Source: JALOAD01 sp023228995 [NCBI: Candidatus Muiribacterium halophilum] (GTDB lineage Bacteria; Muiribacteriota; Muiribacteriia; Muiribacteriales). Taken from it: DNA of 48,873 bases. Below the pieces are notes generated by a model. It saw nothing but the letters and a program-made list of their open reading frames with translations. It was not told where the DNA came from and ran no database searches. The stretch spans positions 1 to 48,873 of the forward strand of contig JALOAD010000025.1 of NCBI GenBank assembly GCA_023228995.1. Direction: 5' to 3'. This document shows positions 23,645-33,350 of the stretch, piece by piece (position 1 is the first letter of the stretch; every line of letters starts with the position of its first letter). The position numbers were made by a program, and so were the translations under genes.

Positions 23645-24268
23645 TTATTGTTTTTTAGCCTTAATAACAACAAATACACCTTCTCCAGAACCAGTTTTAA
23701 TTTCCTGATAGTCATTATCCAAAGAATAAATAGTTTGCTTTCTATCCATTATTTCAAAATTAGCTTTAATCAACCAATCAGATATTTCTTTATAAGAATG
23801 AAAAGTTGCATACTTATAGTTTTTATCTAAATGTTTGTTGTCCTCGTAAATCTTTCCAAGAGGAGTTGATTTATCAAGGAAAGCTATTACAAATACCCCA
23901 TTTTTTACAAGTATTCTATTAACTTCCAAAAATGCTTTAAAAACATCATTTAAATAGCAATCCACAGTAACCATCAAAGCAAGATTATAACATTCATCCG
24001 CAACAGGAAGATTCTCAGCCTTTCCAATTTCTACACAAATACCTCTTTCTATCGCCTTAGAAGCCATTTTTTTAGAAGGTTCTACACCGTTTTTAATACC
24101 TAATTTTGAAGCAAAAATTCCAGTACCAACACCAATCTCTATACCTTTATTAAAATCAGGAAGTAATTGTTTAATTATATTTATTTCATTACTTAACAAT
24201 TTATCATTTTCATTAAACCATTTTTCATATTCTTCAATTTCTGCATCAAAACATTCATTTACTCGCAT
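23645..24268 (-). CDS. Class I SAM-dependent methyltransferase
   Basis: A 207-residue UbiE/Methyltransf_11-type enzyme. SAM motif I is GIEIGVGTGIFASKLG (about 40-55), followed by GVEPSKKMASKA (motif II acidic residue), AENLPVADECYNLALMVTV (motif III-IV) and EVNRILVKNGVFVIAF. The substrate cannot be told. It has its own AGGA site and stands next to an AAA ATPase gene, with no clear pathway link. Confidence 0.85.
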   Translation of the reverse strand: MRVNECFDAEIEEYEKWFNENDKLLSNEINIIKQLLPDFNKGIEIGVGTGIFASKLGIKNGVEPSKKMASKAIERGICVEIGKAENLPVADECYNLALMVTVDCYLNDVFKAFLEVNRILVKNGVFVIAFLDKSTPLGKIYEDNKHLDKNYKYATFHSYKEISDWLIKANFEIMDRKQTIYSLDNDYQEIKTGSGEGVFVVIKAKKQ

Positions 24269-24319
24269 AATATATTCCTCATAATCAATTATTTTATATT
24301 ATTTATTTAAATAATAATA

Positions 24320-25519
24320 TCATAAATTTTCTAATAAAAAATCAATAATATTTTTGTGTATAACTCCATTTCTAGAAAAATCAACTTTATCCATAGACAA
24401 AACATATTTTGGATAATTATCTTTTATAGACTCATAAGCTCCGAATTCTCTTTTAATAACTTTTTCATCTGCAAGTAAATATGCGACCTGATAATATATT
24501 CTATACTCACCATTCATTACAATAAAATCAACTTCACCTTTTGAAGTTTTTCCTACATAAACATCATAACCTCTATGTATTAATTCATTGAAAATAATAT
24601 TTTGAATCATAGCACCAATATCTGTCTTATAACCTGTATTATTTATTTTAGCAAATCCAGGATCTGTTAGATAATATTTATCAGATCTTGTAAGAATTTT
24701 TTTCCCTTGTATATCATATCTTACAGCTTTATTTAATATAAGTGACGAAGTTATATATTCCAAATAATTGTAAATAGTTTCTAACGAAATGCTTCTATTA
24801 GCACTTTTAAAAAATTTAGATATGGATTTTGCAGAAAAGATCTGAGATGTATTTAAAACAAGATATTCAATAATCTTATTTAATATATTAATATCTTTCA
24901 TATTACTTCTCTGTATAATATCTCTCAATACAATTGAATTATAAAGATCTCTCAAATAAACCTTAGTCATTTCCTCACTCTGCATCATAAATCGCTGAGG
25001 CATACCACCATAATTAAGATATTCTATAAAATCATCATGCTGAACAGAATCTTTACTTATACTTTTTATCCTACACATCTCGCTAAAAGAAAACGGCATT
25101 ATTCTAAAACTTACATACCTTCCAGATAAATGAGTCGCCAATTCTCCTGAAAGCAATTTACCATTAGAACCAGTTATAAAAATACTACAATCAATAGTTG
25201 CTTTGAAAGAATTAATCGCTTTCTCAAAATTTTCAACATTCTGTATCTCATCAAACAAAAAATAATATTTGTAATTGCCACTAACTCTTTCTTTGATAAA
25301 ATTATGTAAATCCATTTCATTTTTTATAAAAGAATAGTCAAGATCTTCAAAATTCACATAAATAATATTGCAATTGTCAACATTATTTCCTTTCAATTCA
25401 GAGATTATTTGCCTTAAAATAACAGATTTGCCTGAACGTCTAACACCTATAAGAACTTTAATAAGGTCGGAATTATAGAAAGGTCTTATTTTTTTTAAAT
25501 AATGTTCTCTTATATACAT
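24320..25519 (-). CDS. AAA ATPase with DUF4143 domain
   Basis: A 399-residue ATP-binding protein of the AAA_14-DUF4143 family. The Walker A is GVRRSGKSVI near residue 25, the Walker B is KYYFLFDEIQN, and ITGSNGKLLSGELATHLSGR is a typical sensor/box VII region. The C-terminal half (about 200-399) is a winged helix plus a nuclease-like DUF4143 (KTSKGEVDFIV). The function is unknown; such genes are abundant and mobile in anaerobes. ATG at 25519 is chosen because GGGGGATGTT sits just ahead; an ATG four codons earlier is possible. Confidence 0.85.
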   Translation of the reverse strand: MYIREHYLKKIRPFYNSDLIKVLIGVRRSGKSVILRQIISELKGNNVDNCNIIYVNFEDLDYSFIKNEMDLHNFIKERVSGNYKYYFLFDEIQNVENFEKAINSFKATIDCSIFITGSNGKLLSGELATHLSGRYVSFRIMPFSFSEMCRIKSISKDSVQHDDFIEYLNYGGMPQRFMMQSEEMTKVYLRDLYNSIVLRDIIQRSNMKDINILNKIIEYLVLNTSQIFSAKSISKFFKSANRSISLETIYNYLEYITSSLILNKAVRYDIQGKKILTRSDKYYLTDPGFAKINNTGYKTDIGAMIQNIIFNELIHRGYDVYVGKTSKGEVDFIVMNGEYRIYYQVAYLLADEKVIKREFGAYESIKDNYPKYVLSMDKVDFSRNGVIHKNIIDFLLENL

Positions 25520-25544
25520 AACATCCCCCATTCCATCTTATTCT

Positions 25545-25572
25545 ATTATAACATAATATTTACTCTTTTCAA
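25545..25572 (-). promoter_or_regulatory. Promoter of the AAA/DUF4143 gene
   Basis: On the minus strand TTGAAA (25567-25572), 16 bases, TATAAT (25545-25550), about 26 bases before the start. Confidence 0.6.
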
Positions 25573-25579
25573 GCTTTTG

Positions 25580-25595
25580 TTTCGTTGCAACGAAA
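25580..25595. promoter_or_regulatory. 16-bp perfect palindrome upstream of the ATPase promoter
   Basis: TTTCGTTGCAACGAAA is a perfect palindrome seven bases upstream of the -35 box, placed as an activator or repressor site would be. It has no U-tract, so it is not a terminator. Confidence 0.5.
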
Positions 25596-25624
25596 TAATT
25601 GACTTTATATTGACTTTTATTTAT

Positions 25625-26836
25625 TTAATCAGAGAACTCAATTGAGTAGTTTAAAATACATATTGTTTCAAAATGATATGTTTGTGGAAACATGTCAAAT
25701 ATTGCTAGTTTTTTGATTTTATAGCTTTCTTTTAGTGTTTCAATATCTCTTTTAAGTGTACTTGGATCACAGCTTATATATACTACATTTTGAGGTTTAG
25801 TTGATAATATGCCATTTATTACTTCTCTAGAACATCCTTTTCTTGGCGGATCTATTATTATTGTATCTGCATATTGAGTTTTTTCAATAAAATTTTTAAC
25901 ATTTCCTGTGTAAAATTCTAAATTTGTGAAATTATTTTCTTTTTTAATTATATTTGCACTTTCAATATTAGAGCTTTCAATATCTACTCCAATTATTTTT
26001 TCAAAATTATTTCTTAATGCTATTGAAAATATTCCAGTTCCACAATATGCATCAAATAATGCTTTTCCTCTTACATTTTTTTTAAGAAAATCTAATATTT
26101 TTAATAAAATTCCGGTATTTACTTGGAAAAAACTGCTTGGAAATACAGGGAATTTTATATTTTCAATATTCATATTTATATAATCATTTCCGCTAATTTT
26201 TTTATCTGCTAAATATAGCGAATTTACATTTTTCATAAAATAATCATCTATATCCATTTTTTTGCTGGAAGATATCATTATTTCAGAAAGATTTGAAGCT
26301 CTCATAGTTATTTCAGAATTATTTGATATACTATCTTTCATTCCTCTTAAAATACCGTAATATTCATTAATATATTTATCTGCAATCATACATTTATCAA
26401 TATCAACTATATCATTTGTATTAAAAACAGTTAATCCTAGATTATGATTGTTTTTTCTCCATAAAACTTTATTCCTGTAATTAAATGGATTATCTGAAGG
26501 AAAAACTTCAATATCCTTTATATATGAAAAAAATTCTCTAATGTTTTTTTCTTTAATACTTATTTGTTCTTTATAATCTGCGAATTGAAGCTGACATCCA
26601 CCACATTTATAATAATAAGGACATGGTGGTTTTATTCTATTTATTGATGGATTAATTATTTCAATAAGTTTTGCAAAAGCATGATTTTTTTTAGCTTTAG
26701 TAATTTCAACTTTTACAAACTCACCTTCAAGAACATCAGGAATAAAAATAACAAAATTATCCTTTCTTGCAAGTCCATTACCACCAAAAACTACTTTTTC
26801 TATAAGAACATCATAAATATTACCTTTTTCAATCAT
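25625..26836 (-). CDS. rlmD: 23S rRNA (uracil-5-)-methyltransferase, RlmD/RumA type
   Basis: The 403-residue enzyme makes m5U in RNA. It has an N-terminal TRAM domain (about 1-58), an Fe-S cluster motif CPYYYKCGGC (Cx5Cx2C, about 71-80), the SAM site FDAYCGTGIFSIAL (about 265), IIIDPPRKGCSREV and the catalytic Cys loop VYISCDPSTLKRD (about 355). Length and Fe-S motif fit RlmD/RlmCD; TrmA lacks the TRAM domain and cluster. The exact 23S target cannot be read from sequence. Confidence 0.9.
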   Translation of the reverse strand: MIEKGNIYDVLIEKVVFGGNGLARKDNFVIFIPDVLEGEFVKVEITKAKKNHAFAKLIEIINPSINRIKPPCPYYYKCGGCQLQFADYKEQISIKEKNIREFFSYIKDIEVFPSDNPFNYRNKVLWRKNNHNLGLTVFNTNDIVDIDKCMIADKYINEYYGILRGMKDSISNNSEITMRASNLSEIMISSSKKMDIDDYFMKNVNSLYLADKKISGNDYINMNIENIKFPVFPSSFFQVNTGILLKILDFLKKNVRGKALFDAYCGTGIFSIALRNNFEKIIGVDIESSNIESANIIKKENNFTNLEFYTGNVKNFIEKTQYADTIIIDPPRKGCSREVINGILSTKPQNVVYISCDPSTLKRDIETLKESYKIKKLAIFDMFPQTYHFETICILNYSIEFSD

Positions 26837-26983
26837 ACTTTCTCCAAAATTAAAACTTTATATAATAATGATATTACCATAAAATGATGGTATAATGAAA
26901 TGATTTATCATTAAATGATTTATTTTGAAATATCACATTTAAAATCCATAAAATAATGAATTATAACTTCTAGGTCATATTTT

Positions 26984-29221
26984 TTAATTTTCAGGTTTAA
27001 ATCCTTTTAATCTCAAAGCATTTAAAACAACTGACACAGAACTTAATGACATTGCTGCTGCTGCAATCATTGGATTCAATCTTGGTCCCCCAAACACATA
27101 TAATAAACCTGCCGCTATAGGTATACCTGCTGCATTATATGCAAATGCCCAAAATAAATTTTGTTTTATATTTCTTATTGTTGCTTTACTTAATTGTATT
27201 GCTGTTACTACATCCATTAAATCATTTTTCATCAAAACTATATCTGCTGATTCCATAGCAACATCCGTCCCAGAACCTATAGCTATTCCTACATCTGCCT
27301 GGGCTAATGCCGGTGCATCATTTATACCATCTCCTACCATTGCTACTTTTTTGCCTTGTTCTTGTAATTTTTTAACTTCATTAGCTTTATCCTCTGGTAA
27401 TACCTCAGCTAAGACAATATCTATACCAACCTGCTTTGCTATAGCATCTGCTGTAATTTTATTATCACCAGTTATCATAGCTACTTCTATACCCATATCA
27501 TGTAGTTTTGTAATTGCTCTTTCACTACTTTCTTTAACTGTATCTGCAACTACTATTATTCCTGCTAACTTATTATCTATTGTTATAAACATTGGAGTTT
27601 TACCTTCATTAGCAAATTTATGCGATTCTTTTTGAAGAGTTATTTCTATTTTTCTATCATTCATTAATTTTTTATTACCCAACAATATATCTTTATTATC
27701 TATTTTCACTTCTATACCATGTCCTGGAATCGCTTTAAAATCATCTACTTTTTTAAATTCTAATTTTTTTTCTTCTAAACTTTTTACAATAGCTTCTCCC
27801 AAAGGATGTTCAGACCCTTTCTCAGCCGAACCGGCTAATTGCAATAATTCATCTTCAGAAATTTCATCTATTGATACTATATCAGTCACCTTTGGTTTGC
27901 CTTCAGTTATTGTTCCTGTTTTGTCAAAAACTATTATCTCAATCTTATGAGCAGTTTCAAGAGGAACTCCACCTTTAATTAAAACTCCATATTCTGCTCC
28001 TTTACCAGTTCCAACCATTATAGCAGTAGGAGTTGCTAGACCTAATGCACAAGGACAAGCTATTACTAAAACTGTAATAAATATTGTAAGTGAAAACACA
28101 GATGATGCTCCAGAAATATACCACACTATACCTGATAATGTTGCAATTACAATAACTGCCGGCACAAAATAACCTGATATAACATCAGCCATTTTAGCAA
28201 TTGGAGCTTTTGATCCTTGGGCATCTTCAACAAGTTTTATAATCTGAGCTAATGTTGTATCTTTACCAACTTTTGTAGCTTTAAATTTAACTACACCATT
28301 TTTATTTATCCCAGCACCTGTCAACTTATCACCAACCTTTTTTTCCACTGGAATACTTTCCCCTGTTAACATTGAGTCATCAACAGAAGTATAACCTTCT
28401 ATAACAATTCCATCTACTGGAATCTTTTCTCCTGGTTTAACAAGTATAATATCTCCAACCTCAACTTCTTCTATAGGTATTGTTACTTCCTTGTCTTCTT
28501 GAATAACTGTTGCAGTTTTTGCCTGTAAATTCATCAATTCTTTAATAGCTGCTGATGTTTTTCCTTTTGAAACAGACTCAAGATATTTACCTAAAAGTAT
28601 TAATGTAATTATAACTCCTGCAGTTTCAAAGTATAATTCATTTGCAAAAATTATATCTCCATTAGCAATTTTAATTAAAGCAAATATTCCATATATAACA
28701 GCCGAAGAAGTTCCAATTGCTATAAGAGAATCCATATTAGGACTACCTCTAAATAAAGTCCTAAATCCAACAGTATAAAATTTATACCCTGAGATAATAA
28801 CTGGTATTGTAAGTAATAATTGTGTTAATCCAAAATTAAAAGGATTAGACTCTGGATTTATTATATTTAATATTGGTAATCCAAGCATATGTCCCATCGC
28901 TACATACAATAATGGAATAGAAAAGACTGCTGATACTATGAATTTTTTCTCTAATGTTTTAATATCTTTTTGTCTTCTTTCTTTTTCATTATCTAACTGA
29001 CCTTCTGACTGAATTTCTAACAACTCATAACCTGCATTTTTAACAGTATTTTTTATATCATCAAGATTTATAACATTTTGATTGTATTCTACACTTAATT
29101 TTTCAGTTGCAAAATTAACATTTGCACTTTTTACACCATTAAGCTTTTTTACTGATTTTTCAATTGTCTTAGCACAAGAAGAACAGGTCATTCCTACAAT
29201 ATTTAAAGTATTTGATTTCAT
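26984..29221 (-). CDS. copA: Copper-exporting P1B-type ATPase
   Basis: A 745-residue Cu(I) pump of the inner membrane. It has one N-terminal HMA domain with [10 protein letters not shown] (Cys13, Cys16), six to eight transmembrane segments, the CPC metal site [12 protein letters not shown], the phosphorylation motif [10 protein letters not shown], the HP motif SEHPLG and [14 protein letters not shown]. Two consecutive AAAGGAGA ribosome-binding sites precede the ATG because a 10-bp stretch is duplicated. No CopZ or CsoR/CopY-like regulator is nearby. Confidence 0.95.
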   Translation of the reverse strand: MKSNTLNIVGMTCSSCAKTIEKSVKKLNGVKSANVNFATEKLSVEYNQNVINLDDIKNTVKNAGYELLEIQSEGQLDNEKERRQKDIKTLEKKFIVSAVFSIPLLYVAMGHMLGLPILNIINPESNPFNFGLTQLLLTIPVIISGYKFYTVGFRTLFRGSPNMDSLIAIGTSSAVIYGIFALIKIANGDIIFANELYFETAGVIITLILLGKYLESVSKGKTSAAIKELMNLQAKTATVIQEDKEVTIPIEEVEVGDIILVKPGEKIPVDGIVIEGYTSVDDSMLTGESIPVEKKVGDKLTGAGINKNGVVKFKATKVGKDTTLAQIIKLVEDAQGSKAPIAKMADVISGYFVPAVIVIATLSGIVWYISGASSVFSLTIFITVLVIACPCALGLATPTAIMVGTGKGAEYGVLIKGGVPLETAHKIEIIVFDKTGTITEGKPKVTDIVSIDEISEDELLQLAGSAEKGSEHPLGEAIVKSLEEKKLEFKKVDDFKAIPGHGIEVKIDNKDILLGNKKLMNDRKIEITLQKESHKFANEGKTPMFITIDNKLAGIIVVADTVKESSERAITKLHDMGIEVAMITGDNKITADAIAKQVGIDIVLAEVLPEDKANEVKKLQEQGKKVAMVGDGINDAPALAQADVGIAIGSGTDVAMESADIVLMKNDLMDVVTAIQLSKATIRNIKQNLFWAFAYNAAGIPIAAGLLYVFGGPRLNPMIAAAAMSLSSVSVVLNALRLKGFKPEN

Positions 29222-29225
29222 ATAC

Positions 29226-29245
29226 TCTCCTTTGGTCTCCTTTGG
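29226..29245. repeat. 10-bp tandem duplication containing the copA Shine-Dalgarno
   Basis: TCTCCTTTGG occurs twice in tandem (29226-29235, 29236-29245), immediately before TGTCGGACC of the inverted-repeat element. On the coding strand this is CCAAAGGAGA twice. An equivalent 10-bp duplication (ATAGCTTTGG twice, 23286-23305) precedes the same TGTCGGACC sequence elsewhere. Confidence 0.85.
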
Positions 29246-29425
29246 TGTCGGACCTTAATTTTTGACATTTAAGATAACAAATCATTATTTTATAACAACT
29301 GTAGATATTTAGAACTACTTTTTTTTAATTTTACACTTGTTTTATGTTTTTTACAAAAAAGTATAATTAATCTGTATTTTTTTAATTTTTAATAATAATT
29401 GTCAAAAATTAAGGTCCGACACCAA
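29242..29425. mobile_element. 184-bp inverted-repeat element between copA and a methyltransferase gene
   Basis: A perfect 26-bp inverted repeat bounds it: TTGGTGTCGGACCTTA... at 29242-29267 and its complement ...GGTCCGACACCAA at 29400-29425. The interior is AT-rich and without a reading frame. It has the form of a MITE unrelated to the GAGGCTG family. Two partial copies of one end, in direct orientation, lie at 23302-23330 and, split by a MITE, at 23435-23642. Confidence 0.8.
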
Positions 29426-29462
29426 TGTTTTATTAAAATTAGATTTATGATATTATTTTTTT

Positions 29463-30113
29463 ATGAATGGTATATTGAATAAAAATTATATTGATAAAAG
29501 AAAAAAATTTTCTACTTTTAAAACTCGTATGATTAGACGGGGTTTTGAAGTTAGTTCTATTATTAATAAATTTATTAATAATGATAATATTGATATTCTT
29601 GATCTTGGTTGTGCTGATGGGAATATGAAATTTATTCTTGAGAAATATTGTTATAATAAGATTAATTATACTGGTGTTGAATATAATTATAGTATGATTT
29701 CGTCTGCTAGACAGGATATTATTTGTGCTGATATTGAAAAATTACCTATTAATCCTCAAAAAAAATTTGATGTAATTAATCTTTCTGCTGTTTTAGAACA
29801 TATTGAGGATAAAGTAAATCTTATTAATTCTTTATGTGAATTTATTGATAAAGATGGAATTATTGTTATTACTATGCCTGATCCTTTTTTTGAACAAATT
29901 GCTGAAAAACTTGGTAATATTGCTGAAACTGGTTATCATTCTCCATTAAAACTTAGACAAATGCTCAAAATAACTGACTATACAAAAGCTTATGTTTTAT
30001 ATTACAAAAAATTCATGCTTAGTCCTTATGGTTTTATATTTGAAAGTAAGATTGAAAGATTTTACCCTGATTTTTTAAAACTTAATCAATTATTTGTCCT
30101 TAAAAAAAGATAA
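29463..30113 (+). CDS. Class I SAM-dependent methyltransferase
   Basis: The 216-residue protein has SAM motif I IDILDLGCADGNMKFILE (about 49-66), GVEYNYSMISSA with the acidic ribose-binding residue, ADIEKLPI, FDVINLSAVLEHIEDK (motif III-IV) and IDKDGIIVITMPDP. It resembles Methyltransf_11/23 enzymes that act on lipids, quinones or glycans; the substrate is not readable. No Shine-Dalgarno is clear before the ATG. It is one of the few plus-strand genes and ends at a shared bidirectional terminator. Confidence 0.82.
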   Translation: MNGILNKNYIDKRKKFSTFKTRMIRRGFEVSSIINKFINNDNIDILDLGCADGNMKFILEKYCYNKINYTGVEYNYSMISSARQDIICADIEKLPINPQKKFDVINLSAVLEHIEDKVNLINSLCEFIDKDGIIVITMPDPFFEQIAEKLGNIAETGYHSPLKLRQMLKITDYTKAYVLYYKKFMLSPYGFIFESKIERFYPDFLKLNQLFVLKKR

Positions 30114-30145
30114 AAAAAGAGGCAGAATTTTCTGCCCCTTTTATT
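30114..30145. terminator. Bidirectional rho-independent terminator
   Basis: GGCAGAA/TTCTGCC (30121-30136) with an A-run to the left and CCTTTTATT to the right serves the plus-strand methyltransferase and the minus-strand GLUG lipoprotein gene. Confidence 0.75.
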
Positions 30146-30169
30146 AAAAGAATTTAAAAAATTCTCAAA

Positions 30170-33118
30170 TTATTTTAAAGTTGGATAAGATCCATCTACT
30201 AAACTCCATATTGCAGTATCCCATCCAGTAAAAGTAGTAGCAGTTTGCATTTGGAGAGTAGTTTTACCTGTTGCTCCAACAGATGAACTTTGTTCTAAAC
30301 TATATATCCCATTTGTTTGACCTGAAGCTGTTGTATCCCAAAAACAACCTGAGACTTCAGCTCCTACTGTTGTATTATTATAGCCAGCAAAGCCAAAAAC
30401 AAGATTATTTACATGTGCTGTTGTAATATTACCAGTAGAATAGGAATTTGTTATTTTTCCTGCTGTAAAATTATATCCAGCTAATCCACCAACTTTTACT
30501 GAAGACTCATTGACCGGCGTGCTACCTCCCGTCAATGCATGAACATCACCAGTTGCATAACAATTGCTAATTATACCATCAGCATTTGTACCAACAAGTC
30601 CACCTACATTCGTAATTCCTGTTACATTACCTGCTGCATAAGAACAACTAAGTAATAAATCTTCCCATTCGGTTGTATTATTTGCATTATATCCTATAAG
30701 ACCACCAATATTATTTTGACCACTAATTATAGCTAAAGAATTACAGAAAGTTACAGAAGTACCATCAGCAATTTGACCAATAAATCCTCCTACAATATTT
30801 TCTCCAATAACCTGTCCAAAAGTTGAACAATTTGTAATTATTGATCTTCGCACTTCACTTCCAAGTATTGCAGTATAGTCTTTTCCTGTAATATTGGCAA
30901 TATCTACAGTTAGATTTTTAATTTGAGCTTTATTAGTTAAACTAATTCCATTTAAATACCCAAACAGAGATTGACCATCTGTGGTTGGACGATTTATTGT
31001 AAGATTTGATATTGTAAAGCCATCACCATCATATACACCTGAAAAAGCACTTGCCACAGAAGAAGCTATTGGCATCCAGCCTTCTCCTGCTGCATATGTA
31101 GAAAGATCAATATCAGCTGTTTGAATAAAGTGTTTATCAAGATGATTTCTAACTTTATTAAGCTGTTCTGCTGTTGCTACTTGATATGGATTAGATTCTG
31201 TTCCGCTTCCACCTGCAAAATCACTTATTATATCACCATAAGTTGTAGAAATTCTTTGAGTATCTCCATCAAATAGATTATTTTCATAATTAGCTAAAAC
31301 TGATACTATTACAGTTTGTCCATTTGTAAAAACACTATCTGCATGAACAAATACAAATTCATATTTTGTAGCATATTGTGTTTTGATTATCTTTTTACCT
31401 GCATAATCCTCAAGACTCCAAGTTCCTTCAAGTTTATCCATAGAATTATACAAAGTATTATCATTATAGAAATTTATATATCCTGCTCCTGATATTAAAA
31501 AAGATTTATTATTTAAAAGCTCTGCTGTTAAATTTGTATATAATGAAAAATTATTTAAAATACTAAATTTACCTAATTCAACATGAGTAATTGTATTATT
31601 GTTATCTTCTACCATTAAAATGTCATAATATGTTGTATTATCTTTTAAAAAATATATTTTTCTAGTAAATCCAAGCTTACTAACTGAAACAATACCATTT
31701 TCAAATGTATATCCTTCCATAACCATTATCCCGTCATCATCAGGTGTTGCTACTTCAATATCATTAGATGCAAAATATATTACACTCCAACCGTTATAAA
31801 AAAAATAATCATTAAAAACAGGTGAAGATATATTAAGTGTATCTATAGGTTTTATTGTCATTTCAAGTTTATTATCTTCATAACCTAATTTCCAATAATC
31901 AAGTGTCCAAACATCACCATTAACAGCTTTTTTTTCAAAATAATATATACCATCATTTGCATCTACTTTTAATCTACCAGCAGAAGTAATCTCATAAGCA
32001 AAACCATCTACTTCACTTGTATCTTCTACAAAGCCTACTTTAGTAGAATCAAAAACCATATAATTAAGATCATTCGTTGCATTACCATAATAGTATTGTA
32101 ACCTTTTATTTTCTACATCAGCTTTAGTAAATTTTAAAATTACAGTTTCATAATCTTCTTCATCTACAATTGTCTTAACACTATAAGAACTGCTATCTCC
32201 ACTTAAAAATAATGTTTTATCAGAATCTAAAGCATCAAAGTTAGTAGCACTGCCTAATCCAATATCTGATAAACCCTTGTCAGTTATAATAGCATTTATT
32301 GCAACATTTCCTAAAGTATCTTTATTTTCTAATATATAATTTGCTACACCAATTTTTGTAATAACTGCTTTAATTGCATTAACTTCTGTTGCATCGGATA
32401 ATTTTGTAGGATTATCTTCAATATATCTAACTATTGAATTTGTTGTTTTTAATACAACACTGTTTTTAGCATCAGTAGGCATACCTGTTCTTGTTACTGT
32501 ATCTTTTATTATACCTGCAATAGTAGGTATATAATCTGCAAAATTTCCACCTTCACTATCAAGTACTTTTAATGCTGCCGAACATGCTATAGCTGCTTGA
32601 AGTTTTTCTATACTAGTCAATACAGTACCATTAGGGTCAATATCTTTCATTGGGTTTAAATATATATCTGCTACTGTTATTGTAATTCCATTATTAGTAA
32701 ATAAAGTTGCTATTGAAGAAGGTGAATTTCCTTTTGCAATAGCTGTTGTAAGCGGACTTGCTATATATTTACCTTCATCAAGAGTAGGATTTGTCTCGAC
32801 AAATCTTTCAAGAAGAGGTCCTGTATATGCTTCACCAAGATGAGTTCCTCTTTTGGTCATTTTAATAGTACTTCCTTCAGAAACAGCATTATTAAATGTA
32901 AATTGCCCATTTAAATCTGTTAATGAAGATTTTTGAACTAATTCGCCACTAGAATTATATTCTGCAAATTCTGCTCCAATAATATATGGATCAACTGCAA
33001 TACCATAACTAGTGGTAAGAGGTGGAGCATCATTACTACTACTTCCACAACCTGCAAAAATAAATGAAAACAACATCATAAAAACAATTAAACTAGTAAA
33101 TTTCTTTACTTTTTTCAT
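30170..33118 (-). CDS. Large GLUG-repeat surface lipoprotein
   Basis: The product has 982 residues from the ATG that follows GGAGGGGTTTT. The signal peptide ends in lipobox IFAGC, followed by a Ser/Asn linker. Residues about 40-110 resemble a carboxypeptidase-regulatory-like domain. The middle (about 110-640) is unrecognised, beta-rich and Asp/Asn-rich. The C-terminal third holds GLUG-type repeats (VGGFIGQIADGTSV, IGGLIGYNANN, VGGLVGTNADGIISNC, VGGLAGYNFTAGKITNS) after GTESNPYQVATAEQLNKV, typical of surface adhesins that form a beta-helix. It ends close to a bidirectional terminator. Confidence 0.85.
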   Translation of the reverse strand: MKKVKKFTSLIVFMMLFSFIFAGCGSSSNDAPPLTTSYGIAVDPYIIGAEFAEYNSSGELVQKSSLTDLNGQFTFNNAVSEGSTIKMTKRGTHLGEAYTGPLLERFVETNPTLDEGKYIASPLTTAIAKGNSPSSIATLFTNNGITITVADIYLNPMKDIDPNGTVLTSIEKLQAAIACSAALKVLDSEGGNFADYIPTIAGIIKDTVTRTGMPTDAKNSVVLKTTNSIVRYIEDNPTKLSDATEVNAIKAVITKIGVANYILENKDTLGNVAINAIITDKGLSDIGLGSATNFDALDSDKTLFLSGDSSSYSVKTIVDEEDYETVILKFTKADVENKRLQYYYGNATNDLNYMVFDSTKVGFVEDTSEVDGFAYEITSAGRLKVDANDGIYYFEKKAVNGDVWTLDYWKLGYEDNKLEMTIKPIDTLNISSPVFNDYFFYNGWSVIYFASNDIEVATPDDDGIMVMEGYTFENGIVSVSKLGFTRKIYFLKDNTTYYDILMVEDNNNTITHVELGKFSILNNFSLYTNLTAELLNNKSFLISGAGYINFYNDNTLYNSMDKLEGTWSLEDYAGKKIIKTQYATKYEFVFVHADSVFTNGQTVIVSVLANYENNLFDGDTQRISTTYGDIISDFAGGSGTESNPYQVATAEQLNKVRNHLDKHFIQTADIDLSTYAAGEGWMPIASSVASAFSGVYDGDGFTISNLTINRPTTDGQSLFGYLNGISLTNKAQIKNLTVDIANITGKDYTAILGSEVRRSIITNCSTFGQVIGENIVGGFIGQIADGTSVTFCNSLAIISGQNNIGGLIGYNANNTTEWEDLLLSCSYAAGNVTGITNVGGLVGTNADGIISNCYATGDVHALTGGSTPVNESSVKVGGLAGYNFTAGKITNSYSTGNITTAHVNNLVFGFAGYNNTTVGAEVSGCFWDTTASGQTNGIYSLEQSSSVGATGKTTLQMQTATTFTGWDTAIWSLVDGSYPTLK

Positions 33119-33239
33119 AAAACCCCTCCATAAACTTTTTATTATTTTTATAATATCATAAATTAAATTTATAAACAAAAAATAATCTTTTTAACTTTTA
33201 ATAATATTTTATTACTTTTTATCAATCAAATGTATTATT

Positions 33240-33350
33240 AGTTTAAGATTAATTGCGAAAGATGTTAATATCTTGAGATTGCCAAAGGCAATTGTAAGCG
33301 ATTGAACAAGCTAACCTAGTTAACCCAGCTAATGCTGTTAGTAAAAAAAC
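33240..33350. repeat. Degraded hairpin array overlapping the end of the CPBP gene
   Basis: Hairpins AAGATGTTAATATCTT, ATTGCCAAAGGCAAT and CAGCTAATGCTG, with GTAAGC, CTAGTTAAC and TTAGTA linkers, lie in the order seen in the 6358 array. The last linker (TTAGTA, 33338-33343) supplies the TAC TAA that ends the CPBP reading frame. Confidence 0.65.

Noticed and set aside
24320-25519. The AAA/DUF4143 ATPase as part of a toxin-antitoxin or defence pair
   Set aside because: No partner gene is adjacent, and the family is common as a singleton.
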